A DNA stretch of 56,959 nucleotides, taken from a virus. The first letter of the stretch is position 1. Every line of letters begins with the position of its first letter. Below are positions 8,202 through 15,700 of this stretch, in pieces. The notes beneath the pieces were generated by a model. That model worked only from the letters and a program-made list of their open reading frames with translations, ran no database searches and was not told the origin of the DNA. The translations under genes were made by a program, and so were the position numbers. The stretch spans positions 1 to 56,959 of the IMG/VR virus record IMGVR_UViG_3300030098_005115. One strand, written 5' to 3'.

Positions 8202-9518
8202 ATGGCGAGTAATGCCAAGAGCCTAGCGTCAAGTGGGGTTCTATATAACGACAGACGAGATTTTTACATCCGTCCAAATGTAGTTAAAGAGCTATGGACC
8301 GATGTTGCACCTTTTACAACTGTTATTGCCAATCAAAATACTATGACTGGAATGGCTGATCCACAGTTTAAAATGTTTGAACATCGTAACCCATGGGCTA
8401 AACAATACTTTCAAGTAGGAACAGCTGTTACAAGTAACCCAGACAATGATCCAGATACTTTTGTTGTTAAATCTGGTTCGGTTGTAGGAATGGAAGGTGA
8501 AGGTGGTGATTACGCTTACAATAGTTGGATTGGGCTTCAATGTGAAGTCTGGGACGCTTTAACTCCCGGATCGAATAAAAAAGGCGTAGTTTTAATTACT
8601 GCAGTAGCAGGAAGTGGTACTAGTGCCAATTTTTCTGTAAAAAACATGAATGACACAGGAAATATTGTTTCGGCTGATGGTGATTATTTAGTTGTAATTG
8701 GTAACGCCTTTGGTGAAGGTACGGTAGCCGGAACTGCATGGGCTGATGAACTTGCAGTAGTCTATAATCAATGTCAGATATTTAAAACACCATTACAAAT
8801 TACAGGCACAGTTTTACAAGCTGCCTTGCGTGGTGAATCATCTGAATTGTCTAGGCTTCGTGACCAGAAATCACAAGAACATAAGATTCAAAAGGAAAGA
8901 GCTTTCTTATTTGGACGTTCACCGATCAATATAAGTGCCGGGTTTGATGACAATTCATTATCTGATGCAAATAGCAATGCGGTTCGCTCAACAATGGGTA
9001 TTATCCCTGCAATTGAGAAACACGGTACCACATCTGGTGATGACCAGAATCGTTTCGCTATAACAGAAGCTAGTTATTCATATAGCAATTTTGTGGACGA
9101 TATGGAAAAAGTATTCCAGTACGTTCCTGAAGCGGGTATAAAGCGTGCTTTTTGCGGAATGGGTGCTATGAGTTACTGGTCTAAAATGGCGGGTAGTTCA
9201 GGATTAGCTGGAAACTCTGGTTGGACAGTTAACTTGGATGATATGAAACGTGATACACTGGGATTTAACTATAGGACTTTAGAAACACCTCATGGTGCAT
9301 TACAGTTAATTCCAACACCAGTACTACGTCAAGCGTATAATAAAACTATGCTTGTTGTATCTGACGATAACTTGTTCCATGCTCAGTATAGAGCGCCAAA
9401 GTTTCAAGCAAACATCTTAACGGATGATGCTTACGATGGTGTAAAGGATCAATACTTTTCAGATGAAGGTATCGGTGTCACGCTAATTGAAAGTCATAAA
9501 CTATTCCAAATATCATAA
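8202..9518 (+). CDS. Major capsid protein (unit A)
   Basis: Main shell protein, presumed HK97-type fold. It follows the scaffold, has an unusually strong ribosome site (AGGAGGGTAAATAA) fitting very high expression, and is 438 aa. It is colinear with the 458-aa protein at 49821: both have an N-terminal LYNDRRDFYIRPNVVKEL / LYNFGDRVAELAPEE region, a QIFKT plus REHK/QEHKI helix with ERAxLFG, and a C-terminal DDNLFHAQYRAPKFQ / GFMLMADMSQVAYRP segment ending ITLSESHALY-like. Codon use is smoother than in the neighbouring genes. Confidence 0.9.
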   Translation: MASNAKSLASSGVLYNDRRDFYIRPNVVKELWTDVAPFTTVIANQNTMTGMADPQFKMFEHRNPWAKQYFQVGTAVTSNPDNDPDTFVVKSGSVVGMEGEGGDYAYNSWIGLQCEVWDALTPGSNKKGVVLITAVAGSGTSANFSVKNMNDTGNIVSADGDYLVVIGNAFGEGTVAGTAWADELAVVYNQCQIFKTPLQITGTVLQAALRGESSELSRLRDQKSQEHKIQKERAFLFGRSPINISAGFDDNSLSDANSNAVRSTMGIIPAIEKHGTTSGDDQNRFAITEASYSYSNFVDDMEKVFQYVPEAGIKRAFCGMGAMSYWSKMAGSSGLAGNSGWTVNLDDMKRDTLGFNYRTLETPHGALQLIPTPVLRQAYNKTMLVVSDDNLFHAQYRAPKFQANILTDDAYDGVKDQYFSDEGIGVTLIESHKLFQIS

Positions 9519-9530
9519 GGGAGGTTTATT

Positions 9531-9959
9531 ATGGCTAGACCTTATTTAGGTGGTTCAAACGCTGCGATTAAAGAAGTAACTGCGGCTACTACATTGACTC
9601 CTGCCGATCACGGGAAAACAATTCTCATGAACGCAGGTGCAGACAATGTAGTTATCACATTACCAGCATTAGCTAAAGGACTAGAGTATACTTTTGTCCA
9701 AACTCAAGCTTCTGCTGGTTCAACTTGTAGAATAACTCCCGTTGGTGGAAAAATTATTGGGTATGTTAGTCAACAAGAAGGTGGTAATGCAGATGCTACT
9801 ACAGCAGATGGATTGGTTTCTGTTTTGGATGGCGCAGATAACAAATATGTTCAATTAACAAAAGCAACTGGGCATCAAGGCGATTTTATAAAAATTGTTT
9901 GTGATGGATCAGATTGGTTTGTTATTGGGGGTATAGGTACTTACGCTCACGAATCATAA
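9531..9959 (+). CDS. Small capsid-associated (decoration-like) protein (unit A)
   Basis: A 142-aa protein encoded immediately after the capsid gene with a strong GGGAGG ribosome site. It is beta-rich, with a central segment of the form ITLPAL..GLEYTF and a C-terminal IVCDGSDWFVIGG. Unit B has the counterpart at 51209 with ITLPTEEAGLYFEF and KIVCDGVLWYVNG. Position and fold signature suggest a head decoration or head-fibre protein, but it could also be a small tail-associated protein. A GC hairpin follows the stop. Confidence 0.65.
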   Translation: MARPYLGGSNAAIKEVTAATTLTPADHGKTILMNAGADNVVITLPALAKGLEYTFVQTQASAGSTCRITPVGGKIIGYVSQQEGGNADATTADGLVSVLDGADNKYVQLTKATGHQGDFIKIVCDGSDWFVIGGIGTYAHES

Positions 9960-9978
9960 ACATAAACAAAACGTGTTG

Positions 9979-9997
9979 GGGGAGTGTAATGCTCCCC
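9979..9997 (+). terminator. Hairpin after the capsid genes (unit A)
   Basis: GGGGAG (9979-9984) pairs with CTCCCC (9992-9997) around a seven-base loop in the gap after the decoration-like gene. The following sequence is A-rich rather than T-rich, so it may act as a partial terminator or mRNA-stabilising end. A similar hairpin is at the equivalent place in unit B (51712-51739). Confidence 0.5.
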
Positions 9998-10013
9998 TGA
10001 CATTAAAAATACT

Positions 10014-10277
10014 ATGACACAACAACAATTAATTGAAACAGTTCAGCAACATCATCCTGAAATGAGCGATACTCAAGTACGGTTGTATTTAAACAACGCT
10101 CTAAAAGAGTTTTGTAGAAAAACAAGAATATTAAAGAGCGTTTATTCTTTTTCTACAGGAAACGATGTTCGGTATTATAAGTTAGAATCAAATATGGCTG
10201 AAGTAACTCGACTGGATTATGATGGATATCAAATACCAAGATTAATTCATGCGCCTGAAAAAACGGATCTTGTATAA
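10014..10277 (+). CDS. Head-tail connector-like protein, N-terminal type, 87 aa (unit A)
   Basis: Helical N-terminus (SDTQVRLYLNNALKEFCRKT) followed by a beta part with TRLDYDGYQIPRLI. The unit-B protein at 54083 has the same layout (EAYIMSLINEALVEMGNHH, then a YIKIPRLVD ending). The gene overlaps the next by one base (TAATG). The pattern of a short helical gene after the capsid block, coupled to another, fits head-completion or adaptor proteins. Exact role uncertain. Confidence 0.6.
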   Translation: MTQQQLIETVQQHHPEMSDTQVRLYLNNALKEFCRKTRILKSVYSFSTGNDVRYYKLESNMAEVTRLDYDGYQIPRLIHAPEKTDLV

Positions 10278-10687
10278 TGTCAGATGATGTAAGAACAAAC
10301 GCTTTAAAACACGCATGGTGGGTAGAAAGAGATGCTATTGGCATTGTTAAGCGTTCAGAGGATACAAGCTCAAAATATGTCAGTATATCGGGAACTGGAA
10401 AAACAGCATATGCTCACGTTGTAAAGTATGATGAAGATTTTATTGCAACTGCTGGTACTGGTGGAACTGATGGTATTCGTTTGGGAGAATCTCCGAACAT
10501 ACCTGAAGAATTTCATGAAGCTTTGGCAAATTTTGTAATTGCAAGAGGGTATGAGTTAAAAAAAGACGGAATACCACAAGCGCAGTATTTTCGATCTTTG
10601 TTTAATGAATCTATTCGTGAAGGAAAAAAATACGCCAATCAAAACAGAGATGGTACTCCTTATAGCGTAGCTGGGTATGATTACTAA
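10277..10687 (+). CDS. Connector-like protein, 136 aa (unit A)
   Basis: Translationally coupled to the preceding gene through TAATG. The protein has an AWWVERDAIGIV start and a C-terminal helix EEFHEALANFVIARGYELKKDG. It corresponds to the 144-aa protein at 54427 (VAVWFVEGDSLALV near the start, then a helix before AGASRDPN). The pair 10014/10277 therefore matches the pair 54083/54427 in order and coupling. Likely a head-tail joining or virion protein. Confidence 0.6.
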   Translation: MSDDVRTNALKHAWWVERDAIGIVKRSEDTSSKYVSISGTGKTAYAHVVKYDEDFIATAGTGGTDGIRLGESPNIPEEFHEALANFVIARGYELKKDGIPQAQYFRSLFNESIREGKKYANQNRDGTPYSVAGYDY

Positions 10688-10938
10688 TGCCTAGTTATAC
10701 TGAAAATTCATTAGGGAAATACGATTGGTCAAGTGCTAATAAATCCTGGGAAACTTACAACATACTTAGTTGGAACAGTTATGTTGCCCTTACAACACAA
10801 AATCTTAAAGCTATGAGTAGCGTATCTGAACCTTCAATGGATTCTGTTACGTTTACAACTTTTACATTAAAAAATATGGGGTCTCTCTCAGAAACAACAA
10901 ATGATATTCCAACATTTACAGAAACGGTAATAACCTAA
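10687..10938 (+). CDS. Hypothetical virion-module protein, 83 aa (unit A only)
   Basis: Overlaps both neighbours by the TAATG arrangement. It is Thr- and Ser-rich, with the N-terminal pattern LGKYDWSSANKSWETYNILSW. I see no counterpart in unit B. It is probably a small structural protein because it is embedded among connector genes, but there is no direct motif. Confidence 0.5.
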   Translation: MPSYTENSLGKYDWSSANKSWETYNILSWNSYVALTTQNLKAMSSVSEPSMDSVTFTTFTLKNMGSLSETTNDIPTFTETVIT

Positions 10939-11546
10939 TGTCAAGCTTTAAAGTTCAAGTAGAAGATTTAATTGGATCCGTTGGAGACGATCAGCTTATT
11001 ACGGATTCATTATTGTCTGCAGGAGCAGAAATTATTGAGATTACACCTTTAAACAGATTGTTAAAGTTTTCAAATGAAAACTCTATTTCTTCTGTTAATG
11101 GTTTTGACGTTTCAAATCAAAAAGTTTTAGAAGTACATAAAGACAATTACAAAGCAAGATTTGTCAGTGCTTCTGATATTGCTAAAGTAAAAGACAGTTC
11201 ATCTATTCATTATGCAGTGGCAAAAGATCCAGTTTTTTACTTTAGTGGAGAAAAAATATACGTTTTAGAAGCTGGTAGTTTAGTATCGGGAAAATTAATG
11301 TCCGTACCTACTCAACCTACTACAGATGGGACAACTTTAATTTCAGCTACTTCAACTGCTACTGCATTTTTTCCACTAGAAGCAGAAAAATTAATGATTA
11401 TGGGTGCTTCTGTTCGGTGTTTAAAAAGAATTTTATCTGATCAAATTAACACAGAAGAAGATGTGGAATTGGCAAGAATGACTCTTGCTCAATTACAAAG
11501 TTTGGAAGCGACATACGATAAAGAAGTCCAAAAATATTTAGCATAA
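10938..11546 (+). CDS. Connector / tail-adaptor protein, 202 aa (unit A)
   Basis: The N-terminus (MSSFKVQVEDLIGSVGDDQLITDSLLSAGAEI pattern) matches the start of the 373-aa unit-B protein at 52961 (EAQVEALTSLSL, SELSQFLTDGAKEVL). Both share a middle with DPVFYFSGEKIYVLE / DPAYYITNGILSVVPE and a C-terminal helix carrying the YxxLxYGAxKSL-type pattern. In podoviruses this kind of protein sits at the head-tail joint. The unit-A version lacks the long coiled-coil tail of the unit-B one. The gene order relative to its partners also differs: here it follows the two connector genes, in unit B it precedes them. Confidence 0.6.
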   Translation: MSSFKVQVEDLIGSVGDDQLITDSLLSAGAEIIEITPLNRLLKFSNENSISSVNGFDVSNQKVLEVHKDNYKARFVSASDIAKVKDSSSIHYAVAKDPVFYFSGEKIYVLEAGSLVSGKLMSVPTQPTTDGTTLISATSTATAFFPLEAEKLMIMGASVRCLKRILSDQINTEEDVELARMTLAQLQSLEATYDKEVQKYLA

Positions 11547-11605
11547 CCAAGATATCCATGAGAAGAGTCAAGCTCGGTAAGATATCGTAGTATAGGAGAA
11601 ACAAG

Positions 11606-11887
11606 ATGGCTAACCTTCAAAAATACTCTGTTAAAGAGTCGTTAAATCAAATGGTTTATGATACCGGTTTGGTTGTTACTGCAGTACACGCAGGAAGCGA
11701 TCAGGCGTTAGGGGCTACCTATAGCGCAATTTATGTGGGAGTAGGTGGAGATGTTGTCGTTACTCTATCTGGAAGTGGAAGCGACTTTACATTTAAAAAC
11801 TTAGCAAGTGGTCAATTATTACCAGTTCAAGTAACTCATGTAAAAGCAACCAATACAACTGCAACAAATATGATAGCGTTAAAATAA
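11606..11887 (+). CDS. Small fibre-associated protein, MANLQKY family (unit A)
   Basis: A 93-aa beta-rich protein preceded by a TATAGGAGAAAC ribosome site. Its start, MANLQKYSVKESLN, matches MANLQKFRAHESLN at 54922 and, more distantly, the start at 14970. All three lie next to a tail-fibre gene. A pair of GATATC palindromes flanks the 5' leader. Possibly a fibre-assembly or small decorating protein. Function not known. Confidence 0.55.
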   Translation: MANLQKYSVKESLNQMVYDTGLVVTAVHAGSDQALGATYSAIYVGVGGDVVVTLSGSGSDFTFKNLASGQLLPVQVTHVKATNTTATNMIALK

Positions 11888-12018
11888 TGTTAGGAGCATT
11901 ACGAGTTACAGTAACGACGTTTGTTCAGGCTATTATCGATATTGGATGGGCTGGAGCAGAAGCGTCTCAATTAAAATGGGAAGATCAAACTTTAAAATGG
12001 GAAGAATTAACGGGGTAA
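11887..12018 (+). CDS. Hypothetical peptide before the fibre gene, 43 aa
   Basis: ATG overlaps the stop of the previous gene (TAATG) and the frame ends four bases before the fibre start. The C-terminus has an imperfect repeat (LKWEDQ, LKWEEL). The N-terminal half is moderately hydrophobic (VTVTTFVQAIIDIGWAG). The double coupling is the evidence for a gene. Role unknown. Confidence 0.45.
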   Translation: MLGALRVTVTTFVQAIIDIGWAGAEASQLKWEDQTLKWEELTG

Positions 12019-12022
12019 AAAT

Positions 12023-14203
12023 ATGGCGGCATTAACTGGACAAAGTATAGCAAGTAGCTATAAAGATTTATTACAAATATCAAATTCAAATAGTGGTATA
12101 GATGGTACTGCAAGAGTTGTATCAGATGGAGAAGATACAGCATCAAAATTATATTTAGATACAAGTAGGGTAGGAGTAGGTGAACTTGCACCAACAGACG
12201 GGCTTTTTCATATTCACGAAGGAAGTGCAGGAAGTGTTACTGCTCATGCTAACGGAGATGAACTGGTTCTTGAATCTGATAATAGTGAAGTGGGTATGAC
12301 TATTCTTGGTTCAGCTACCAGCAATCAAAACATTTTATTTGGCTCCCCAACTGACCATAAGAGAGGAGGTATAACTTATGCTCATGATGGCGATACATTA
12401 ACTTTTACCACTTCTGCCTCTGCTCGCATGAAACTTGATGCGAATTCTAGAATCAGCCTTAGTAATAACGATAGTGGTACGAATAATACTCTCTTTGGGA
12501 AATCAGCAGGGGCGAGTATAGTTTCTGGGGCAAATGATAATGTTTTAATCGGACCAGAGGCAGGAGATGCTATCACTATTGGGGATGACAATATTGCTGT
12601 GGGAAATGGAGCATTAGGAGCTGAAACTGTAGGTCAAAGTTCAATAGCTATTGGAACTGCTGCCGCAGGAAACCAAGCAAAATCTGGTGGATCTCAAGGG
12701 CATATGCGAAATACTGCAATCGGTACTACTGCTTTATACTACAATGTAACTGGTACAAATAATACATTTTTAGGTGCGGATGCAGGTGTTGGTGTAAGTG
12801 GAAATTCGCATACTAATAATACTGGTCTTGGTTATTTTGCCCTAGGTGGTATTACAACAGGAGATTATAATGTAGCTATAGGTAGTGGAGCTGGTACTGG
12901 AATTACTGCACATGATAATAACATTGCTATCGGACAAGATTCTTTAAGAGTATGTGGTAATGAATTAAATATTGCTATTGGTGTTTATGCTTTAGAGGAT
13001 GGTTCAAACGGATATTCTAATATTGCGATTGGAGGTTATTCTCTTAAAGCACATACAACAAACAATACAGTAGCAATTGGCGAATCTGCACTTCAAAAGA
13101 ATACAACAGGTGTAAAAAATACCGCTATTGGTTATCAAACTTTAGTTGAAAATACAGTTGCAGATAATAATACTGCTGTTGGTTATCAGGCATTAAAACT
13201 TTCCAATAAAACAGGAAGTGAACCAGTTGTTTCTGAAAATACTGCCGTCGGGGCATTGGCTTCCTCTCAAATTACAACTGGCGTACAAAATACTTCTTTA
13301 GGTAGTTATGCCTTAGCTCAAACAGTCGATTCCGATAGTAATACTGCAATCGGTTATTATGCTTGTGGAGCTGGAGATGTAGGATCTGGTGGAGTGACAG
13401 CAGTTGGTGCTTATGCTTTGGCTGAAAATGTAGCTGGTCAGAAGAATGTTGCTGTCGGATTTCAAGCAGGAAATGTACTTACAGCAGGAAGCCAGAATAC
13501 TATTATAGGATATGATTCAGACACAGATGATAACTCAGCTACTAATCAAACTGTAATAGGAAGTGAAGTAACAGGTGTAGCTGATAACTCAGTTACTCTT
13601 GGAAATGCAAGTGTAACCGCTGTTTATGCGGCTTCAGATAGTGGGGCAATAGTGCATTGTGCTGGCTTGGGTGATGGTACTGATACATTAATTGCTATTG
13701 ACACATCTAATAATGTAAAAATAAATGGTGCTGGTGTTCAAGATACGGGAAATCCCGGTTGGACATTTATAGCTGGTAATTCAAATCAAGGAAGCATATT
13801 AGAACACGCTTGTGGTGATGCTGGTGAGATGATTGCGACATTTAGAACAACGAGTGGAGTTGCTGGAAGCATTACTACATCTGGCACATCAACTGCATTT
13901 ACTACTTCTTCCGACTACAGACTAAAAGAAAATGAAGTTGCGATTTCAGATGGGTTGACAAGAATAAACCAACTAAAACCTTATAGGTTTAATTGGAAGC
14001 ACGACAAAGACACAACTGTAGATGGATTTTTTGCTCATGAGGTTTCAGAAATTGTACCAGAAGCGATAGTAGGATCAAAGGATGCCGTTAATGATAACGG
14101 TGAAATAGACCCACAAGGTATAGATCAATCGAAACTTGTTCCTTTGCTTGTTAAAGCAGTACAAGAACTATCTGCAAAAGTAACAGAATTGGAAAATAAA
14201 TAG
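12023..14203 (+). CDS. Tail fibre with YadA-like head repeats and S74 chaperone domain (hybrid across the A/B junction)
   Basis: Host-recognition fibre, probably trimeric. Residues about 150-530 are built from repeats of the form NTAIGYxAL and NxAVGxxA, the left-handed beta-roll repeat known from YadA-type adhesin heads. The C-terminus (about 627-726) is a Peptidase S74 intramolecular chaperone domain with the self-cleavage motif SSDYRLKEN (Ser630, Lys635), then FxWK, DGFFAHEV and a final coiled coil. The domain trimerises the fibre and then cuts itself off. Bases 13692-13780 are identical to the window end, so the part after 13780 may belong to the unit-B genome. Confidence 0.88.
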   Translation: MAALTGQSIASSYKDLLQISNSNSGIDGTARVVSDGEDTASKLYLDTSRVGVGELAPTDGLFHIHEGSAGSVTAHANGDELVLESDNSEVGMTILGSATSNQNILFGSPTDHKRGGITYAHDGDTLTFTTSASARMKLDANSRISLSNNDSGTNNTLFGKSAGASIVSGANDNVLIGPEAGDAITIGDDNIAVGNGALGAETVGQSSIAIGTAAAGNQAKSGGSQGHMRNTAIGTTALYYNVTGTNNTFLGADAGVGVSGNSHTNNTGLGYFALGGITTGDYNVAIGSGAGTGITAHDNNIAIGQDSLRVCGNELNIAIGVYALEDGSNGYSNIAIGGYSLKAHTTNNTVAIGESALQKNTTGVKNTAIGYQTLVENTVADNNTAVGYQALKLSNKTGSEPVVSENTAVGALASSQITTGVQNTSLGSYALAQTVDSDSNTAIGYYACGAGDVGSGGVTAVGAYALAENVAGQKNVAVGFQAGNVLTAGSQNTIIGYDSDTDDNSATNQTVIGSEVTGVADNSVTLGNASVTAVYAASDSGAIVHCAGLGDGTDTLIAIDTSNNVKINGAGVQDTGNPGWTFIAGNSNQGSILEHACGDAGEMIATFRTTSGVAGSITTSGTSTAFTTSSDYRLKENEVAISDGLTRINQLKPYRFNWKHDKDTTVDGFFAHEVSEIVPEAIVGSKDAVNDNGEIDPQGIDQSKLVPLLVKAVQELSAKVTELENK
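13692..13780 (+). repeat. 89-bp exact direct repeat, copy 1 (inside fibre gene)
   Basis: Identical to 56871-56959, the last 89 bases of the window, and in the same codon phase. Upstream of it the two fibre genes stay similar but not identical for several hundred bases, and base 13691 (A) versus 56870 (G) is the first mismatch. It is the probable point where two phage genomes are joined. Confidence 0.95.
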
Positions 14204-14212
14204 GAGTTAAAA

Positions 14213-14287
14213 ACGAATTACGAAAACTACAAAGCTCTAAAATCAGATGGATATGAACAGCTAATTACAGACGTAAAAACACTATAA
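14213..14287 (+). CDS. Possible 24-aa peptide with ACG start, or fibre readthrough tail
   Basis: After the fibre stop (TAG) an AGGAG ribosome site is followed at good spacing by ACG AAT TAC GAA and an open frame ending ITDVKTL. There is no ATG, GTG or TTG. The frame is also in phase with the fibre gene across its TAG. Either ACG is used as start (one change from ATG), or the peptide is made by readthrough, or this is a decayed gene. Confidence 0.3.
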   Translation, partial: TNYENYKALKSDGYEQLITDVKTL

Positions 14288-14313
14288 AACAAAACAAAAT
14301 AAGGAGAATAATT

Positions 14314-14529
14314 ATGGCTAAAGAAAACATTGAACCACAGCCTAAATTAAATCTTAATGGAAAAGAATATGAAATAGATTCTTTAACTGATGTCCAAAAA
14401 GAAATATTAGGTGACATAGATAATTACCAAAAACAAATAAACAAGTTAGAAAGATGGAAGGCTGGGCAAATAGCAATATTAAAAACTTCCATAGAAGAAA
14501 CAGAAAAGCAAAAGAATGATAATCCGTAA
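14314..14529 (+). CDS. Small coiled-coil protein, DUF6447-like
   Basis: A 71-aa protein preceded by AAGGAGAATAATT. The pattern LNLNGKEYEIDSLTDVQKEIL, followed by a heptad-like helix with KLERWK, resembles the small DUF6447-type proteins common near phage tail genes, which have a short beta hairpin then a coiled coil. The assignment is from memory of the motif, not a search. It overlaps the next gene by 14 bases. Confidence 0.55.
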   Translation: MAKENIEPQPKLNLNGKEYEIDSLTDVQKEILGDIDNYQKQINKLERWKAGQIAILKTSIEETEKQKNDNP

Positions 14530-14965
14530 ATCAAGTCAAGGTTACAGAATAAGAATACACAGGAACACAACTCCGGGTGTAAAGAGAACAAAGACATACC
14601 CTGATGGCACTCAAGAAGTTTTAACTTACCCTTCTTCATACGCTTATTTTGTAGAGGTTGATGGAGAGGTCGTAAAAAGATCTGACAGTTTTAAAACTAT
14701 CGAAGAGTATTATGTTTCTGAGTGTGCCAAAAAGTATGACAACGGTCATGGCAGGCTAAGCATTGGAGAGCATCATATAATTAATGCTGTTGCTACTTCT
14801 CAATCTGACTACCCTACGGACTCTAATACAAAAGCTGAAATAAAAGATTTTTATGATAAGCGTAGCATTTCCTACAGCTCATCAGAGACAAAAGCAGAAT
14901 TGCTTTCTCGCATAATACCTGTCGTAAAAGGCGATAAAGAAATTTCTAAGCATATAAGCAGGTGA
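14516..14965 (+). CDS. Hypothetical virion protein with C-terminal HeH/LEM-like domain
   Basis: A 149-aa protein with a beta-rich N-terminal part (RKSSQGYRIRIHRN) and a C-terminal segment, about residues 102-140, of the form TKAEIKDFYDKRSISYSSSE then TKAELLSRI. That is the helix-extended-loop-helix pattern of HeH/LEM domains found at the ends of many phage tail-associated proteins. Such domains usually mediate protein or DNA contacts. The parent protein's function is not recognised. From this gene on, AGG becomes a common arginine codon. Confidence 0.55.
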   Translation: MIIRKSSQGYRIRIHRNTTPGVKRTKTYPDGTQEVLTYPSSYAYFVEVDGEVVKRSDSFKTIEEYYVSECAKKYDNGHGRLSIGEHHIINAVATSQSDYPTDSNTKAEIKDFYDKRSISYSSSETKAELLSRIIPVVKGDKEISKHISR

Positions 14966-14969
14966 CACT

Positions 14970-15287
14970 ATGGATCAAATAAACAAGTACACATCAAGAG
15001 AAGCATTAAATTTAAAGCTAGGACAGAATGGGTTTGATGTTGTTGCAGAGCACGATACAAATACTCAAACTCCAGATTCTGGTAACTGGGTAGCCCTAAC
15101 AGCAGTCTCTTTATCTGCATCTAGTCCTGCGGCTACATACTGCAAAATTAAAGTAACTTCAGGAGTAGGCGACTCACACACAGATGCCTATCTGTACTTA
15201 ATACCCGGAGACATTCTCTATGGAAACTTTACAGGCATTGTCAATCATACAGACTCTACTGCCGCATTGATTGCTTATCGTGGATAG
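14970..15287 (+). CDS. Small fibre-associated protein, MANLQK-like paralogue
   Basis: A 105-aa beta-rich protein whose start (INKYTSREALNLKLGQNGF) parallels MANLQKYSVKESLN (11606) and MANLQKFRAHESLN (54922). Its C-terminal half has the TYCKIKVTSGV..YLYLIPGD layout seen in those. Finding one on each side of the unit-B fibre gene suggests a duplicated fibre accessory. It overlaps the following GTG-started membrane gene by eight bases. Confidence 0.5.
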   Translation: MDQINKYTSREALNLKLGQNGFDVVAEHDTNTQTPDSGNWVALTAVSLSASSPAATYCKIKVTSGVGDSHTDAYLYLIPGDILYGNFTGIVNHTDSTAALIAYRG

Positions 15288-15426
15288 TTTAAAAGTTTCC
15301 GGTACAAGCTTTGTATCTATGGGAGCTATCTTTATGGATGTGGTTCCTTGGGTTCTTGCTGTTACTATTGGTATTATGCAAATTGTATATCTTTCGTATA
15401 AAATAAAAAAAATAAAGGAATCTTAA
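15280..15426 (+). CDS. Holin-like membrane peptide, 48 aa
   Basis: GTG start overlapping the end of the previous gene. One strong hydrophobic segment (about residues 17-39, with VVPWVLAVTIGIMQIVYL) is followed by a basic tail (KIKKIKES). Short N-out, C-in peptides with a Pro-Trp at the start of the helix and a lysine-rich end are typical of small phage holins. No endolysin is adjacent: the lysis enzyme lies at 44831. It could also be another small inner-membrane virion factor. Confidence 0.5.
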   Translation: MDSLKVSGTSFVSMGAIFMDVVPWVLAVTIGIMQIVYLSYKIKKIKES

Positions 15427-15427
15427 T

Positions 15428-15691
15428 ATGAATATTAAAGAGATGTTAATTGAAAAGGCTATTGCAAAAGCAAAAGAGATGGCAAGTGAACAGGCAGATG
15501 GCGTAGAAGATATGTTAATTACATATATTCAGTCTGAAGAGGTAGAAATTAAGTTAGCTGAGAAAATGGATAAAGCTGTTAATATCCCCTTTGTAAGCGA
15601 TCAAAAAGAAGAGCCTATGTTTAGGGAATTAGCTGATATTATTACAGATATTATGGCAGGTGCAATTAAGATGATAAAGTCTAAAGTGTAA
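15428..15691 (+). CDS. Hypothetical helical protein, 87 aa
   Basis: It follows the holin-like gene with only a base between and has AAAGGAATCTTAAT as ribosome site. The protein is helical and amphipathic (KEMLIEKAIAKAKEMASEQ), ending in a mildly hydrophobic segment with a basic tail. It may act with the upstream membrane peptide, for example as a partner in lysis or tail assembly. There is no motif to decide. Confidence 0.5.
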   Translation: MNIKEMLIEKAIAKAKEMASEQADGVEDMLITYIQSEEVEIKLAEKMDKAVNIPFVSDQKEEPMFRELADIITDIMAGAIKMIKSKV

Positions 15692-15700
15692 TTATAAATA

